DNA of 9,270 nt from Methanocorpusculum sp. GTDB taxonomy: Archaea; Halobacteriota; Methanomicrobia; Methanomicrobiales; Methanocorpusculaceae. Both the position numbers and the translations under genes were made by a program. The stretch is taken from assembly GCA_030539595.1 (NCBI GenBank), contig JAUNXW010000057.1, positions 1-9,270 of the forward strand. Direction: 5' to 3'. Every line of letters starts with the position of its first letter. Positions within the stretch are counted from its first letter, which is position 1. This document shows positions 1 through 5,288 of the stretch, piece by piece. The notes below the pieces were generated by a model. That model was not told the DNA's origin, did not search any database, and worked only from the letters and a program-made list of their open reading frames with translations.

Positions 1-171
1 ATTTATTAGAAGTTCGGCTTCGCCTCACAAAAACAAACCGCAAATCTCACAAGTCGAAGACTTGTGAGATTTGCGGTTTATTTTTTCTTTGAAAGATGGA
101 TATCAACGCTGAGCGGAGAGATTATCGTAGCGAAGCCCAAAGAAATTTAATCAATAAAAATTAGCGAAGTA
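1..171. repeat. MITE-like intergenic repeat, left copy (5' part cut by the window edge)
   Basis: The visible order is a 47-base block (1-47), a perfect 21-bp hairpin (35-79), a short spacer, and a 70-base block at 102-171. The 70-base block is the reverse complement of 9151-9220 with about four mismatches by hand alignment; the outermost 43 bases, beginning TACTTCGCTAATTTTT in the right copy, match exactly. The 1-47 block recurs as a direct repeat at 9225-9270 with one A missing from an A-run. Put together, the two partial copies suggest a full element of roughly 250 bases with 70-base inverted ends and a hairpin core. No transposase is encoded. The outer end abuts the dinucleotide TA in both copies, which could be a target-site duplication; that reading is inference. 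Confidence 0.75.
35..79. repeat. Perfect 21-bp hairpin inside the left repeat
   Basis: Bases 35-55 are the exact reverse complement of 59-79, leaving a three-base GAA loop (56-58). A T-rich tract (TTTATTTTTTC) follows directly on the plus strand. It therefore resembles an intrinsic terminator for plus-strand transcription arriving from outside the window, although archaeal termination depends mainly on the T tract. The first half of the stem (AAACCGCAAATCT) is also the last sequence of the window, so the right repeat copy probably carries the same hairpin. Confidence 0.85.
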
Positions 172-289
172 ATGGATTCGCGATTTTATTTTTTCAGAAA
201 ATGCTGGAAGAGCATAAACTATAATCACTTAGATTCTGGACACGCAAAATATTTTAGCACCAATGCACCCTATTCTAAGAATAATTAGA

Positions 290-880
290 TTATGTCCCAT
301 ACGGACACCACGAAGGTTTTTGTAAAACCGCCGCTATCCCCGTGCAGTTTGGACCGACAAATAAAACATCTTTGCCTGAAGCAATGACTTCATCGATTTC
401 CTCAACTGAACTATCTTCTGAAAACGCGTCGCCCGAGATTAAAATCAAATCAGCTTCATCCGATGTAAGCGTCTGAGAAATTCCCGCAATGTCTTTTCCG
501 ATTATGTAGACATCCTTTCCTTTGCAGAAATCAACGAGTTCTGCAAGACAATCCTCAAACATAACATCAGAACAGACTGCTGTTTTTCGCGTTAACATAA
601 GAAAACCGCTGACCGTTGTAATTGCTCCCGCAGCCGCGTATTTTGTTTTCACGGATTTCAGCGGAGCATCAAAAAGATTTTCCAGTCTCATTTTTGCCGT
701 GAAAGGTTCTGGCGTTGAAATCTCGGCAACATGTCCGCCGAATTCTGCGCCCATACATTTTCCGCTGCAGAATTGGCACACGTGATTATCGGGAAGGCTT
801 GCGAAAATCAAATCTCCGTCTTCTGTTCCCATACCCTCTGCGATATTTTTCATCTTCTTAACTGCATCAATTAAAATCAT
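290..880 (-). CDS. Cysteine-rich protein resembling the DUF4213/DUF364 (putative heavy-metal chelation) family
   Basis: The product has 196 residues and no evident membrane segment. The middle part, LENLFDAPLKSVKTKYAAAG (67-86), followed by a run of small residues, resembles the N-terminal DUF4213 part of DUF364 proteins. The C-terminal half looks Rossmann-like: KDVYIIGKDIAG (122-133), DLILISGDA (144-152), and SGKDVLFVGPNCTGIAAVL (168-186), where VGP matches a DUF364 hallmark. Unusually, it has eight cysteines, including CQFCSGKC (C35, C38, C42) and C192 near the C-terminus, so a metal or Fe-S site is possible. Its start overlaps the cyclase stop as ATGA and follows a strong GGAGG, so it is the last gene of the sufCB unit. 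The family assignment is from memory of pattern and is moderately uncertain; the function is unknown. An alternative is another methanogen-specific DUF family. Confidence 0.6.
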   Translation of the reverse strand: MILIDAVKKMKNIAEGMGTEDGDLIFASLPDNHVCQFCSGKCMGAEFGGHVAEISTPEPFTAKMRLENLFDAPLKSVKTKYAAAGAITTVSGFLMLTRKTAVCSDVMFEDCLAELVDFCKGKDVYIIGKDIAGISQTLTSDEADLILISGDAFSEDSSVEEIDEVIASGKDVLFVGPNCTGIAAVLQKPSWCPYGT

Positions 881-1392
881 AAATCCTCCAGAATAACTCT
901 TGCAGGCGCACCGTCAGCGCCTGAAATTTTCAATGGAAGTGCGGTCATTTTATAAAATCCGTCCGTGACAGCACTCAGGTCAAGCATTTCTATAATTATA
1001 ACGCCCGCGCCAAGAAGAATTTTATGAACGCTGTCATCGCCAATGGATAATTTGTCGCATCCGACAATTTTTATTTTTCTCGACACGATGTTTTTCGCAA
1101 ACGCCTCGTTCATCTCAAAATAGTTTTTGAAAATCACTCCGCTTGAAGCGGTAAAATTTTCTGATGACGTTACTTCAACCTCGCAGATAAAATTCTCCGC
1201 AGGAATTTTGTCTATTGTCAAACCGTTTTCAAAAAAATGTGCGGGCGCATCAATATGAGTTCCCGAGTGAGTACACAGAGTTATTTTTGAAATGTGGGAT
1301 TTGCCCGACCGAAGTTTTTCAATTTCAAAAACAGGATCGCCCGGATATGTTTCCATATCCGGTGAGACCGTTGTGCTCACATCATAAATCAT
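877..1392 (-). CDS. Cyclase-family metal-dependent hydrolase (kynurenine formamidase-like)
   Basis: The 171-residue product carries the family signature HSGTHIDAPAHF at 42-53. In characterised members, histidines and the aspartate of the HxGTHxDxPxH motif (here H42, H46, D48 and H52) bind the catalytic Zn or Mn. The N-terminus (DVSTTVSPDMETYPGDP) and C-terminus (LKISGADGAPARVILEDL) also fit the PF04199 cyclase family, which hydrolyses N-formylkynurenine or other cyclic or amide substrates. It is somewhat short; members are commonly about 200 residues. No signal peptide is seen, so it is probably cytoplasmic. Its ATG overlaps the sufB stop by one base (TGATG), a typical coupling arrangement. 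No tryptophan-degradation genes are nearby, so the substrate cannot be assigned; the position behind sufCB is the only clue. Confidence 0.85.
   Translation of the reverse strand: MIYDVSTTVSPDMETYPGDPVFEIEKLRSGKSHISKITLCTHSGTHIDAPAHFFENGLTIDKIPAENFICEVEVTSSENFTASSGVIFKNYFEMNEAFAKNIVSRKIKIVGCDKLSIGDDSVHKILLGAGVIIIEMLDLSAVTDGFYKMTALPLKISGADGAPARVILEDL
885..889 (-). promoter_or_regulatory. Strong Shine-Dalgarno GGAGG for the Cys-rich gene
   Basis: On the minus strand GGAGG lies four bases before the ATG at 880. It sits inside the end of the cyclase gene, which supports this start and points to coupled translation of the overlapping pair. Confidence 0.8.
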
Positions 1393-2501
1393 CAGAAACC
1401 GTGGTCTGCTGAATCAATAGCGGTCTCAATCTGCTTCTGGAGAGCATCCGGAAGTCCCTCAATCTTAATGTCGAGGAATCCTCTGATAATGGTCGCTGTT
1501 GCCTCTTCCTCCGAAAGACCGCGAGCCATGAGATACTCAATTTCATCGCGCGCGATTTTTCCGACAGCAGCTTCGTGTGATAATTCTATATCAACAACTC
1601 TTCCGTCAATTTCCGGGATTGCGTGCATCACACCGTCTTTTAAGATAAGACCGCGGCACTCGATGTGACCTTTGGTTTTTGGAACTTCCGCAACAATTGC
1701 ACCGCGTGAAATTATTTCTCCGCCGTTTGTTATTGCTCTTGTAATCAGCTCTGCGCTTGTATTCGGCGCTTGAAGAACTGCTCTTGAACCTACATCAAGA
1801 TTTGAGCCGTGTCCTGCGACTATAACGCTTGAAAATCTTGCGACAGCGTTTTCGCCCTTCAAGTATACGGTCGGATACATCTGGACTTTCTTCGCGGTTC
1901 TCATACAAACATAGTTAGAAATAAACGTCCCTCCCTCTTCGACAATCGTGGCGGTTCGCGGATAGACTTCTATCTCCTCACCCCAAGTGTGAATCATAGT
2001 TGAAGTGACTTTCGCATTTTTGCCGACGTAGATTTCATTTATTCCGTAGTGCTGCCCAATCTTTGTCGCAGACGAACTCGCGCAGCCTGCAATTAAATGA
2101 ACCTCAGAACCTTCTTCGGCGATTACAATATTGTGAACCGCCTGAATTGTGTCGCCCTGTAAAAACATACAGCTCTGGAGCGGGAACGTTGTTTTTGCTC
2201 CTTTGTGAGCGATGATAACATAGCCTCTTTGCGGGTGGTCAGCAACATATTTTGTGTATTCGTCTTTGTCGGCTTTGACAATATTCCAGCAGTAATTTTT
2301 CAGCCAGTCATATTTTTCAAGAGCCTTTTCAATCATCAGAATCTCAACGCCTTCTGCTGCAGAGTCTGCGTGAAGAATATGGTCATTGACAAGAAGGAAA
2401 CTGCCCGAACGACCGTTCATTGATTCTGTGTTGATTCCGGTTAAGGCAAGGCGTTTTTTGTCTTCGCTGCTGATTTCAGAGAATCCCTTTATTTCTGGCA
2501 T
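1392..2501 (-). CDS. sufB: SufB-type Fe-S cluster scaffold protein (archaeal SufBC/SMS type)
   Basis: The protein has 369 residues from the ATG at 2501. It is a beta-helix SufB/SufD-family protein that builds Fe-S clusters together with the SufC ATPase in the cytoplasm. The C-terminal core is diagnostic: GHIECRGLIL (candidate cluster-ligand Cys, C282), PEIDGRVVDIELSHEAAVGKI (E297, H309), then EIEYLMARGLSEEEATATII. The N-terminal SufBD region is shorter than in bacterial SufB (about 480-495), as usual in archaea. An in-frame GTG nine bases upstream (2510) is possible, but GGGAG at 2514-2510 is well placed for the ATG and would overlap a GTG start. The gene overlaps the sufC stop by 13 bases. 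No SufD, SufA, SufS or SufU is present here, so this resembles the minimal SufBC (SMS) systems of anaerobic archaea. Confidence 0.93.
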   Translation of the reverse strand: MPEIKGFSEISSEDKKRLALTGINTESMNGRSGSFLLVNDHILHADSAAEGVEILMIEKALEKYDWLKNYCWNIVKADKDEYTKYVADHPQRGYVIIAHKGAKTTFPLQSCMFLQGDTIQAVHNIVIAEEGSEVHLIAGCASSSATKIGQHYGINEIYVGKNAKVTSTMIHTWGEEIEVYPRTATIVEEGGTFISNYVCMRTAKKVQMYPTVYLKGENAVARFSSVIVAGHGSNLDVGSRAVLQAPNTSAELITRAITNGGEIISRGAIVAEVPKTKGHIECRGLILKDGVMHAIPEIDGRVVDIELSHEAAVGKIARDEIEYLMARGLSEEEATATIIRGFLDIKIEGLPDALQKQIETAIDSADHGF

Positions 2502-3217
2502 GCTATACACTCCCTGTATCCTGATGATTTTACACTCTTGAGAATTTCACGCGGGTTACCGCTGCACCTCATATATCCGTCGATTAAGACGTATCCAACA
2601 TCTGCGTCGATGTAGTCAAGAATATATCCGGTGTGCGTGATGATTAAACCCGATTTTGTTCTGTTGACGATGTGCTGATCTTTTTCAAGAAGAGCCGCAG
2701 ACATTTCTCCGATAAGAGCCATGTTTTCAACGTCTACTCCGCTTTCGGGCTCATCAAGCATTACAAATGTCGGGTTCTGAACCGTGAGCTGTAAGATTTC
2801 ACTGCGCTTGATTTCTCCGCCGGAAAATCCTGCGTTAACGTCTCTGTCCATGAATTTGGTCATGTTGAGTTTTTCCGCAAGAGCCGGAATTTTTTCCGTT
2901 CCGATTTGGGTTGTTGCGTTGATGAATTTGCCGAGCTTAAGTCCAGAAATTGTCGGCGGTCTCTGAAACATTATTCCCATACCGAGTTTGGCGCGTTCAT
3001 GAACGGGTTTGTCTGTAACGTCGATGCCGTTGAATATTATTTTTCCTTCAGTCACTTTGGACGAAGAAAATCCCATTATTGTTCTGAGCAGTGTTGTTTT
3101 TCCCGAACCGTTAGGTCCGAGCAAAACATGTGTCTGCCCGTCTTTTATTGTGAGGGACACACCGTGAATTACTTCACGACCTCCTACTTCAACGTGAAGA
3201 TTTTCTATTTCGAGCAT
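2489..3217 (-). CDS. sufC: SufC, ABC-type ATPase of the Fe-S cluster assembly complex
   Basis: The 242-residue product is a full-length SufC (usually 240-260). It has Walker A GPNGSGKT at 34-41, a Q-loop at MFQRPP (83-88), signature FSGGEIKRSEILQL at 131-144, Walker B FVMLDEPESGVD at 151-162, and the switch histidine in IITHTG (H195). The extended signature and the ESGVD sequence are typical of SufC rather than transporter ATPases. It powers conformational change of the SufB scaffold during cluster assembly in the cytoplasm. The C-terminus has a CIAC pair (C237, C240), whose role is unknown. It is the first gene of the four-gene unit and overlaps sufB. The leader before the ATG has no Shine-Dalgarno, which suggests a short or absent leader. 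Confidence 0.95.
   Translation of the reverse strand: MLEIENLHVEVGGREVIHGVSLTIKDGQTHVLLGPNGSGKTTLLRTIMGFSSSKVTEGKIIFNGIDVTDKPVHERAKLGMGIMFQRPPTISGLKLGKFINATTQIGTEKIPALAEKLNMTKFMDRDVNAGFSGGEIKRSEILQLTVQNPTFVMLDEPESGVDVENMALIGEMSAALLEKDQHIVNRTKSGLIITHTGYILDYIDADVGYVLIDGYMRCSGNPREILKSVKSSGYRECIACQK
2510..2514 (-). promoter_or_regulatory. Shine-Dalgarno (GGGAG) that selects the sufB ATG start
   Basis: On the minus strand GGGAG runs 2514-2510 with an eight-base spacer to the ATG at 2501. A GTG start at 2510 would sit on the motif itself, so the ATG is favoured. The site lies within the last codons of sufC. Confidence 0.6.
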
Positions 3218-3246
3218 TTAGATTCTCTAATTATTTTGTTGTGCTG

Positions 3247-3255
3247 TATTGTAAA
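3247..3255 (-). promoter_or_regulatory. Candidate TATA box of the sufCB operon
   Basis: TTTACAATA on the minus strand is centred about 34 bases before the sufC ATG, which would place transcription start some eight bases upstream of it. The match to an archaeal box A is weak, and other A+T-rich stretches lie nearby. Confidence 0.3.
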
Positions 3256-3280
3256 TGTGTGTGTTATGAACACCGACTTA

Positions 3281-3326
3281 TTGAGTTTGTCAAATAGCGG
3301 AAATCTTTAGGTATCTCAGTTGACAG
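3281..3326. repeat. Diverged copy of the dispersed intergenic repeat, upstream of sufC
   Basis: Bases 3297-3323 (beginning GCGGAAATCTTTAGGT) match 7421-7447 at 24 of 27 positions by hand alignment. The flanking TTGAG and TGTC-AA bases also align with one or two gaps. The adjoining CTCAG(TTGACAG)CTGAG can fold into a small hairpin. The other end of the element is not recognisable here, so this is either a decayed copy or shares only the internal module. Confidence 0.5.
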
Positions 3327-3349
3327 CTGAGTGATTTTAGTGGTGTAAC

Positions 3350-3415
3350 AAAAAAGCGCTCCAATTTCAAATAAATTAAAACATCTAAATTAACAATCAG
3401 ACAAATTCAAAAAAA
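3350..3415 (-). terminator. Oligo-T terminator region downstream of the small hypothetical gene
   Basis: Two T-runs on the minus strand, seven T at 3415-3409 and six T at 3355-3350 (the latter just after AGCGCT), follow the stop codon at 3433. Consecutive oligo-T tracts are the usual archaeal termination signal. Confidence 0.45.
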
Positions 3416-3432
3416 GTAGATTGGATATTTAT

Positions 3433-3750
3433 TCAAAGTGAGTCAAGCGAGATTCCGGCGAAATCATCAGCCTTGACAGGGCTTGTAACACCGAACGCGG
3501 TCTGTGACTGCCAGGATTCGAGGGAGTTCGCAGCTTCTGTCATGTAATCCAGAATATCAATCGACAAAGTCTTCTTTTCTTTACTGAGTTTCATCTGCTG
3601 CGAAAGGAAAGTAAGTTTTTCCGGACTCTCGTTTCTCAGTTTAGCAAGCGAGATAACACACATGTAAATCCGTGTCAAATTCCTGTCGGTACCTGTAATG
3701 GTATCAAAGAACGCACGAAGAACTTGTGCCTGATAGACCTCGCTTCCCAT
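3433..3750 (-). CDS. Small hypothetical protein, 105 residues
   Basis: I do not recognise this protein. The start is set at the ATG at 3750 rather than an in-frame TTG three codons upstream, because a good TATA box lies about 30 bases before it, as expected for a leaderless transcript. The sequence reads as mostly helical and soluble: amphipathic stretches at about residues 5-40 (YQAQVLRAFFDTITG, then LTRIYMCVISLAKL) and 44-82, then a tail rich in small and acidic residues (VKADDFAGISLDSL). It has one cysteine (C31), no metal motif, no signal peptide and no membrane segment. It stands alone between the YchF-like gene and the sufC upstream region, with its own promoter and oligo-T terminators. 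That independent transcription argues for a real gene. A lineage-specific archaeal family is likely, but this is inference. Confidence 0.7.
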   Translation of the reverse strand: MGSEVYQAQVLRAFFDTITGTDRNLTRIYMCVISLAKLRNESPEKLTFLSQQMKLSKEKKTLSIDILDYMTEAANSLESWQSQTAFGVTSPVKADDFAGISLDSL

Positions 3751-3775
3751 AAGTATCAATAATTTGATTTTATTC

Positions 3776-3785
3776 TTATATATAT
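3776..3785 (-). promoter_or_regulatory. TATA box of the 105-residue hypothetical gene
   Basis: ATATATATAA on the minus strand is centred about 30 bases before the ATG at 3750. It lies in the 45-base gap after the YchF-like stop, so this gene has its own promoter and a nearly leaderless transcript. Confidence 0.65.
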
Positions 3786-3795
3786 GTTTGCAGGA

Positions 3796-4968
3796 TTATT
3801 TCGCTGTGCTGACGATTTTGATGATATCGCCGGTCTTAAGTTCAGTGGTATCCTTAATTCTCATCTTCGTTCTTGCATCAACTGCGTAGAGGAAACCGTT
3901 TCCGATATCGGTGTGAACTTTGAACGCAAGGTCTTTCGGCGTAGAACCTTTCGGCATAAGGAAAGCGTCGGGAAGAATAACTCCTTTAGCGTTGCAGTAT
4001 TTGTTGTCGTCTTCTACCGGATAGACAACAATCATATTCATATCGTCAAAGACTACCTTGTTCAAAACTTTCTGAACGCCCGTGTTCCCAAACTTTTTCA
4101 TATTTTCGGCTATCATCGTGAGCGCTTTTACCTGCGGTGCTGAAAGTTTTGCACCTTCAACAGGAGCAAATGCAGCGTCCCCCGGAAGATATTTCAGAAT
4201 TTTTGCTGCAGAGGCTGATTTCAATGCAAGTTCTCCTGCGGCAATTGTCGGGACTGCTCCAAGTTCTTCAAGCGCCTTGATGTTTTCATCGGAAGCCTGA
4301 TCGGCTTTGTTTGCGGCAATCACCATTATCTTTGATTTACGGAGCAGAACTTCACAGAGTTTTTCAATGTCTGTTTCTGATGCTTTTGCGAGATTGATTC
4401 CTGTTTCTTCAACCGCTTCCCTGACCTGAATCGCATCAACTCTTACACCGGCAAGAGATTCGCCGAGAAGGTCGATTAAGACGAGTTCTTTTCCCTGAGC
4501 CTGACGGACAAGTCTTGGAAGGTGTTTGTTTACGATTCCCGCAAGCCACATTGCTATTTCGTATCTTAAGAATTCAACATCCTCAATTGGATTTCTTGTT
4601 CCGATATCCACCGGGTTTCCTTCTGCGTCTGTGCTTCCCGAGGCGTCAACGACCTGAATTATTGCATCGGCTTCGCGAATGTTGTCTAAGAACTGGTTTC
4701 CTAAACCTTTGCCCAAGTGCGCGTCCGGAACAAGTCCTGCGACATCAACAAGTTCAACGGGAATAAATCTTACTCCGTCAACACATTTTGTGCAGCCGCT
4801 TATACCGAGTTCCTTGCAGGGACAAGGCGCTCTTACGTATGCAACTCCTTTGTTTGCGTCTATTGTTGTGAACGGATAGTTTGCGATTTCTACATTTGCG
4901 AGGGTAAGCGACTTAAAGAATGTCGACTTGCCGCAGTTTGGTTTTCCTGCGAGTGCGATTAACTGCAT
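3796..4968 (-). CDS. ychF: YchF/Obg-family GTP-binding protein with C-terminal TGS domain (archaeal type)
   Basis: The product has 390 residues and is a TRAFAC-class P-loop NTPase. Visible motifs are G1 GKPNCGKST (8-16), the switch region with YPFTTIDAN (31-39), G3 DVAGLV (75-80) and G4 NKAD (220-223). Residues about 310-388 form a TGS domain (LPDAFLMPKGSTPKDLAFKV) that may contact RNA or ribosomes. A cysteine cluster, CPC-x7-CTKC (C49, C51, C59, C62), lies between G1 and G3; such cysteines are typical of archaeal YchF-like proteins and may bind zinc. Bacterial and eukaryotic YchF/OLA1 prefer ATP; the nucleotide used here cannot be read from sequence. The likely role is ribosome-associated or translational stress regulation. 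A weak AAGGA (4982-4978) precedes the ATG by nine bases. The gene appears to be transcribed alone. Confidence 0.93.
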   Translation of the reverse strand: MQLIALAGKPNCGKSTFFKSLTLANVEIANYPFTTIDANKGVAYVRAPCPCKELGISGCTKCVDGVRFIPVELVDVAGLVPDAHLGKGLGNQFLDNIREADAIIQVVDASGSTDAEGNPVDIGTRNPIEDVEFLRYEIAMWLAGIVNKHLPRLVRQAQGKELVLIDLLGESLAGVRVDAIQVREAVEETGINLAKASETDIEKLCEVLLRKSKIMVIAANKADQASDENIKALEELGAVPTIAAGELALKSASAAKILKYLPGDAAFAPVEGAKLSAPQVKALTMIAENMKKFGNTGVQKVLNKVVFDDMNMIVVYPVEDDNKYCNAKGVILPDAFLMPKGSTPKDLAFKVHTDIGNGFLYAVDARTKMRIKDTTELKTGDIIKIVSTAK

Positions 4969-5054
4969 TTTATTGTTTCCTTATTGAATGTGATTATTCT
5001 TTAGGTCATGAAGATAGTTATTCTTTGTGTAGTTTATTCAATCGTAATAGAGTA

Positions 5055-5089
5055 TGTCCAATCGTAATGTGAATCCGTTGGACAAACTC
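5055..5089. repeat. Short copy of the dispersed palindromic repeat, upstream of the YchF-like gene
   Basis: The 35-base element starts TGTCCAATCG and ends CCGTTGGACAAACTC, so its ends TGTCCAA and TTGGACA form an inverted repeat. Bases 5060-5089 match 7494-7523 at 28 of 30 positions. It lies 87 bases before the start of the YchF-like gene and about 70 bases before the tRNA. An extra CAATCGTAAT occurs at 5039-5048 and again inside the element at 5059-5068. Confidence 0.7.
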
Positions 5090-5117
5090 ATATTATTCAA
5101 AGCAGTCAAAGGAATAA

Positions 5118-5125
5118 TTAATATC
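5118..5125 (+). promoter_or_regulatory. Candidate TATA box of the tRNA-His gene
   Basis: TTAATATC lies about 37 bases before the mature tRNA 5' end. This would give a short leader that is later removed by RNase P. The match is reasonable but not decisive. Confidence 0.3.
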
Positions 5126-5158
5126 TGAATAGCTCCAATATGTTTAGGCACTATTTAT

Positions 5159-5231
5159 GCTAAGGTAGGGTAGCTGGATATCCTTTAGGACTGTGGATCC
5201 TTAGACCCGGGTTCGACCCCCGGCCTTGGCC
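5159..5231 (+). tRNA. tRNA-His (anticodon GTG)
   Basis: A full cloverleaf can be drawn. The acceptor stem is GCTAAGG (5159-5165) with CCTTGGC (5224-5230), including one T-G pair. T8 and A9 are followed by D stem GGGT/ATCC. The anticodon loop is CTGTGGA (5191-5197) with GTG at 5193-5195, on stem TAGGA/TCCTT. The T arm is CCGGG-TTCGACC-CCCGG (5207-5223). The discriminator is C73 (5231), the tRNA-His identity base in archaea and bacteria. There is no intron and CCA is not encoded. Position -1 is T, so the G-1 needed by HisRS is not encoded. Pair 27-43 is a T-T mismatch. A TTTT tract follows at once. Confidence 0.93.
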
Positions 5232-5232
5232 C

Positions 5233-5236
5233 TTTT
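5233..5236 (+). terminator. Oligo-T terminator of tRNA-His
   Basis: TTTT begins two bases after the discriminator, in an otherwise A+T-rich tract. This is a normal archaeal end for a short RNA gene. Confidence 0.55.
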
Positions 5237-5239
5237 ATT

Positions 5240-5288
5240 AAAAAAATATTGATTATAATTATTTTCAGAAAATAAGAATCAAAAAAAA
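5240..5288 (-). terminator. Bipartite oligo-T terminator of the Kef-type antiporter gene
   Basis: On the minus strand eight T (5288-5281) follow the antiporter stop directly. Next comes the inverted repeat TATTTTC-T-GAAAATA (5274-5260), then seven T (5246-5240). The tandem T-runs would prevent read-through into the opposing tRNA-His gene. Confidence 0.55.

Noticed and set aside
271..283. Near-palindrome TATTCTAAGAATA after the Cys-rich gene as a terminator
   Set aside because: The arms are short and A+T-only and no T-run follows on the minus strand.
2906..3310. A 134-codon plus-strand ORF opposite sufC
   Set aside because: It lies mostly antisense to the well-supported sufC, has a cysteine- and phenylalanine-rich composition unlike a real protein, and lacks a promoter or Shine-Dalgarno.
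4994..5026. Direct repeat TTATTCTTT (4994-5002 and 5018-5026) upstream of the YchF-like gene as an operator
   Set aside because: Nine A+T-rich bases can recur by chance in this sequence, and no comparable pair occurs at the other promoters.
5185..5197. Reading the tRNA anticodon as TGT (Thr) by shifting the loop by one base
   Set aside because: The shift breaks the anticodon stem and puts C at position 33; CTGTGGA with GTG and C73 fits tRNA-His.
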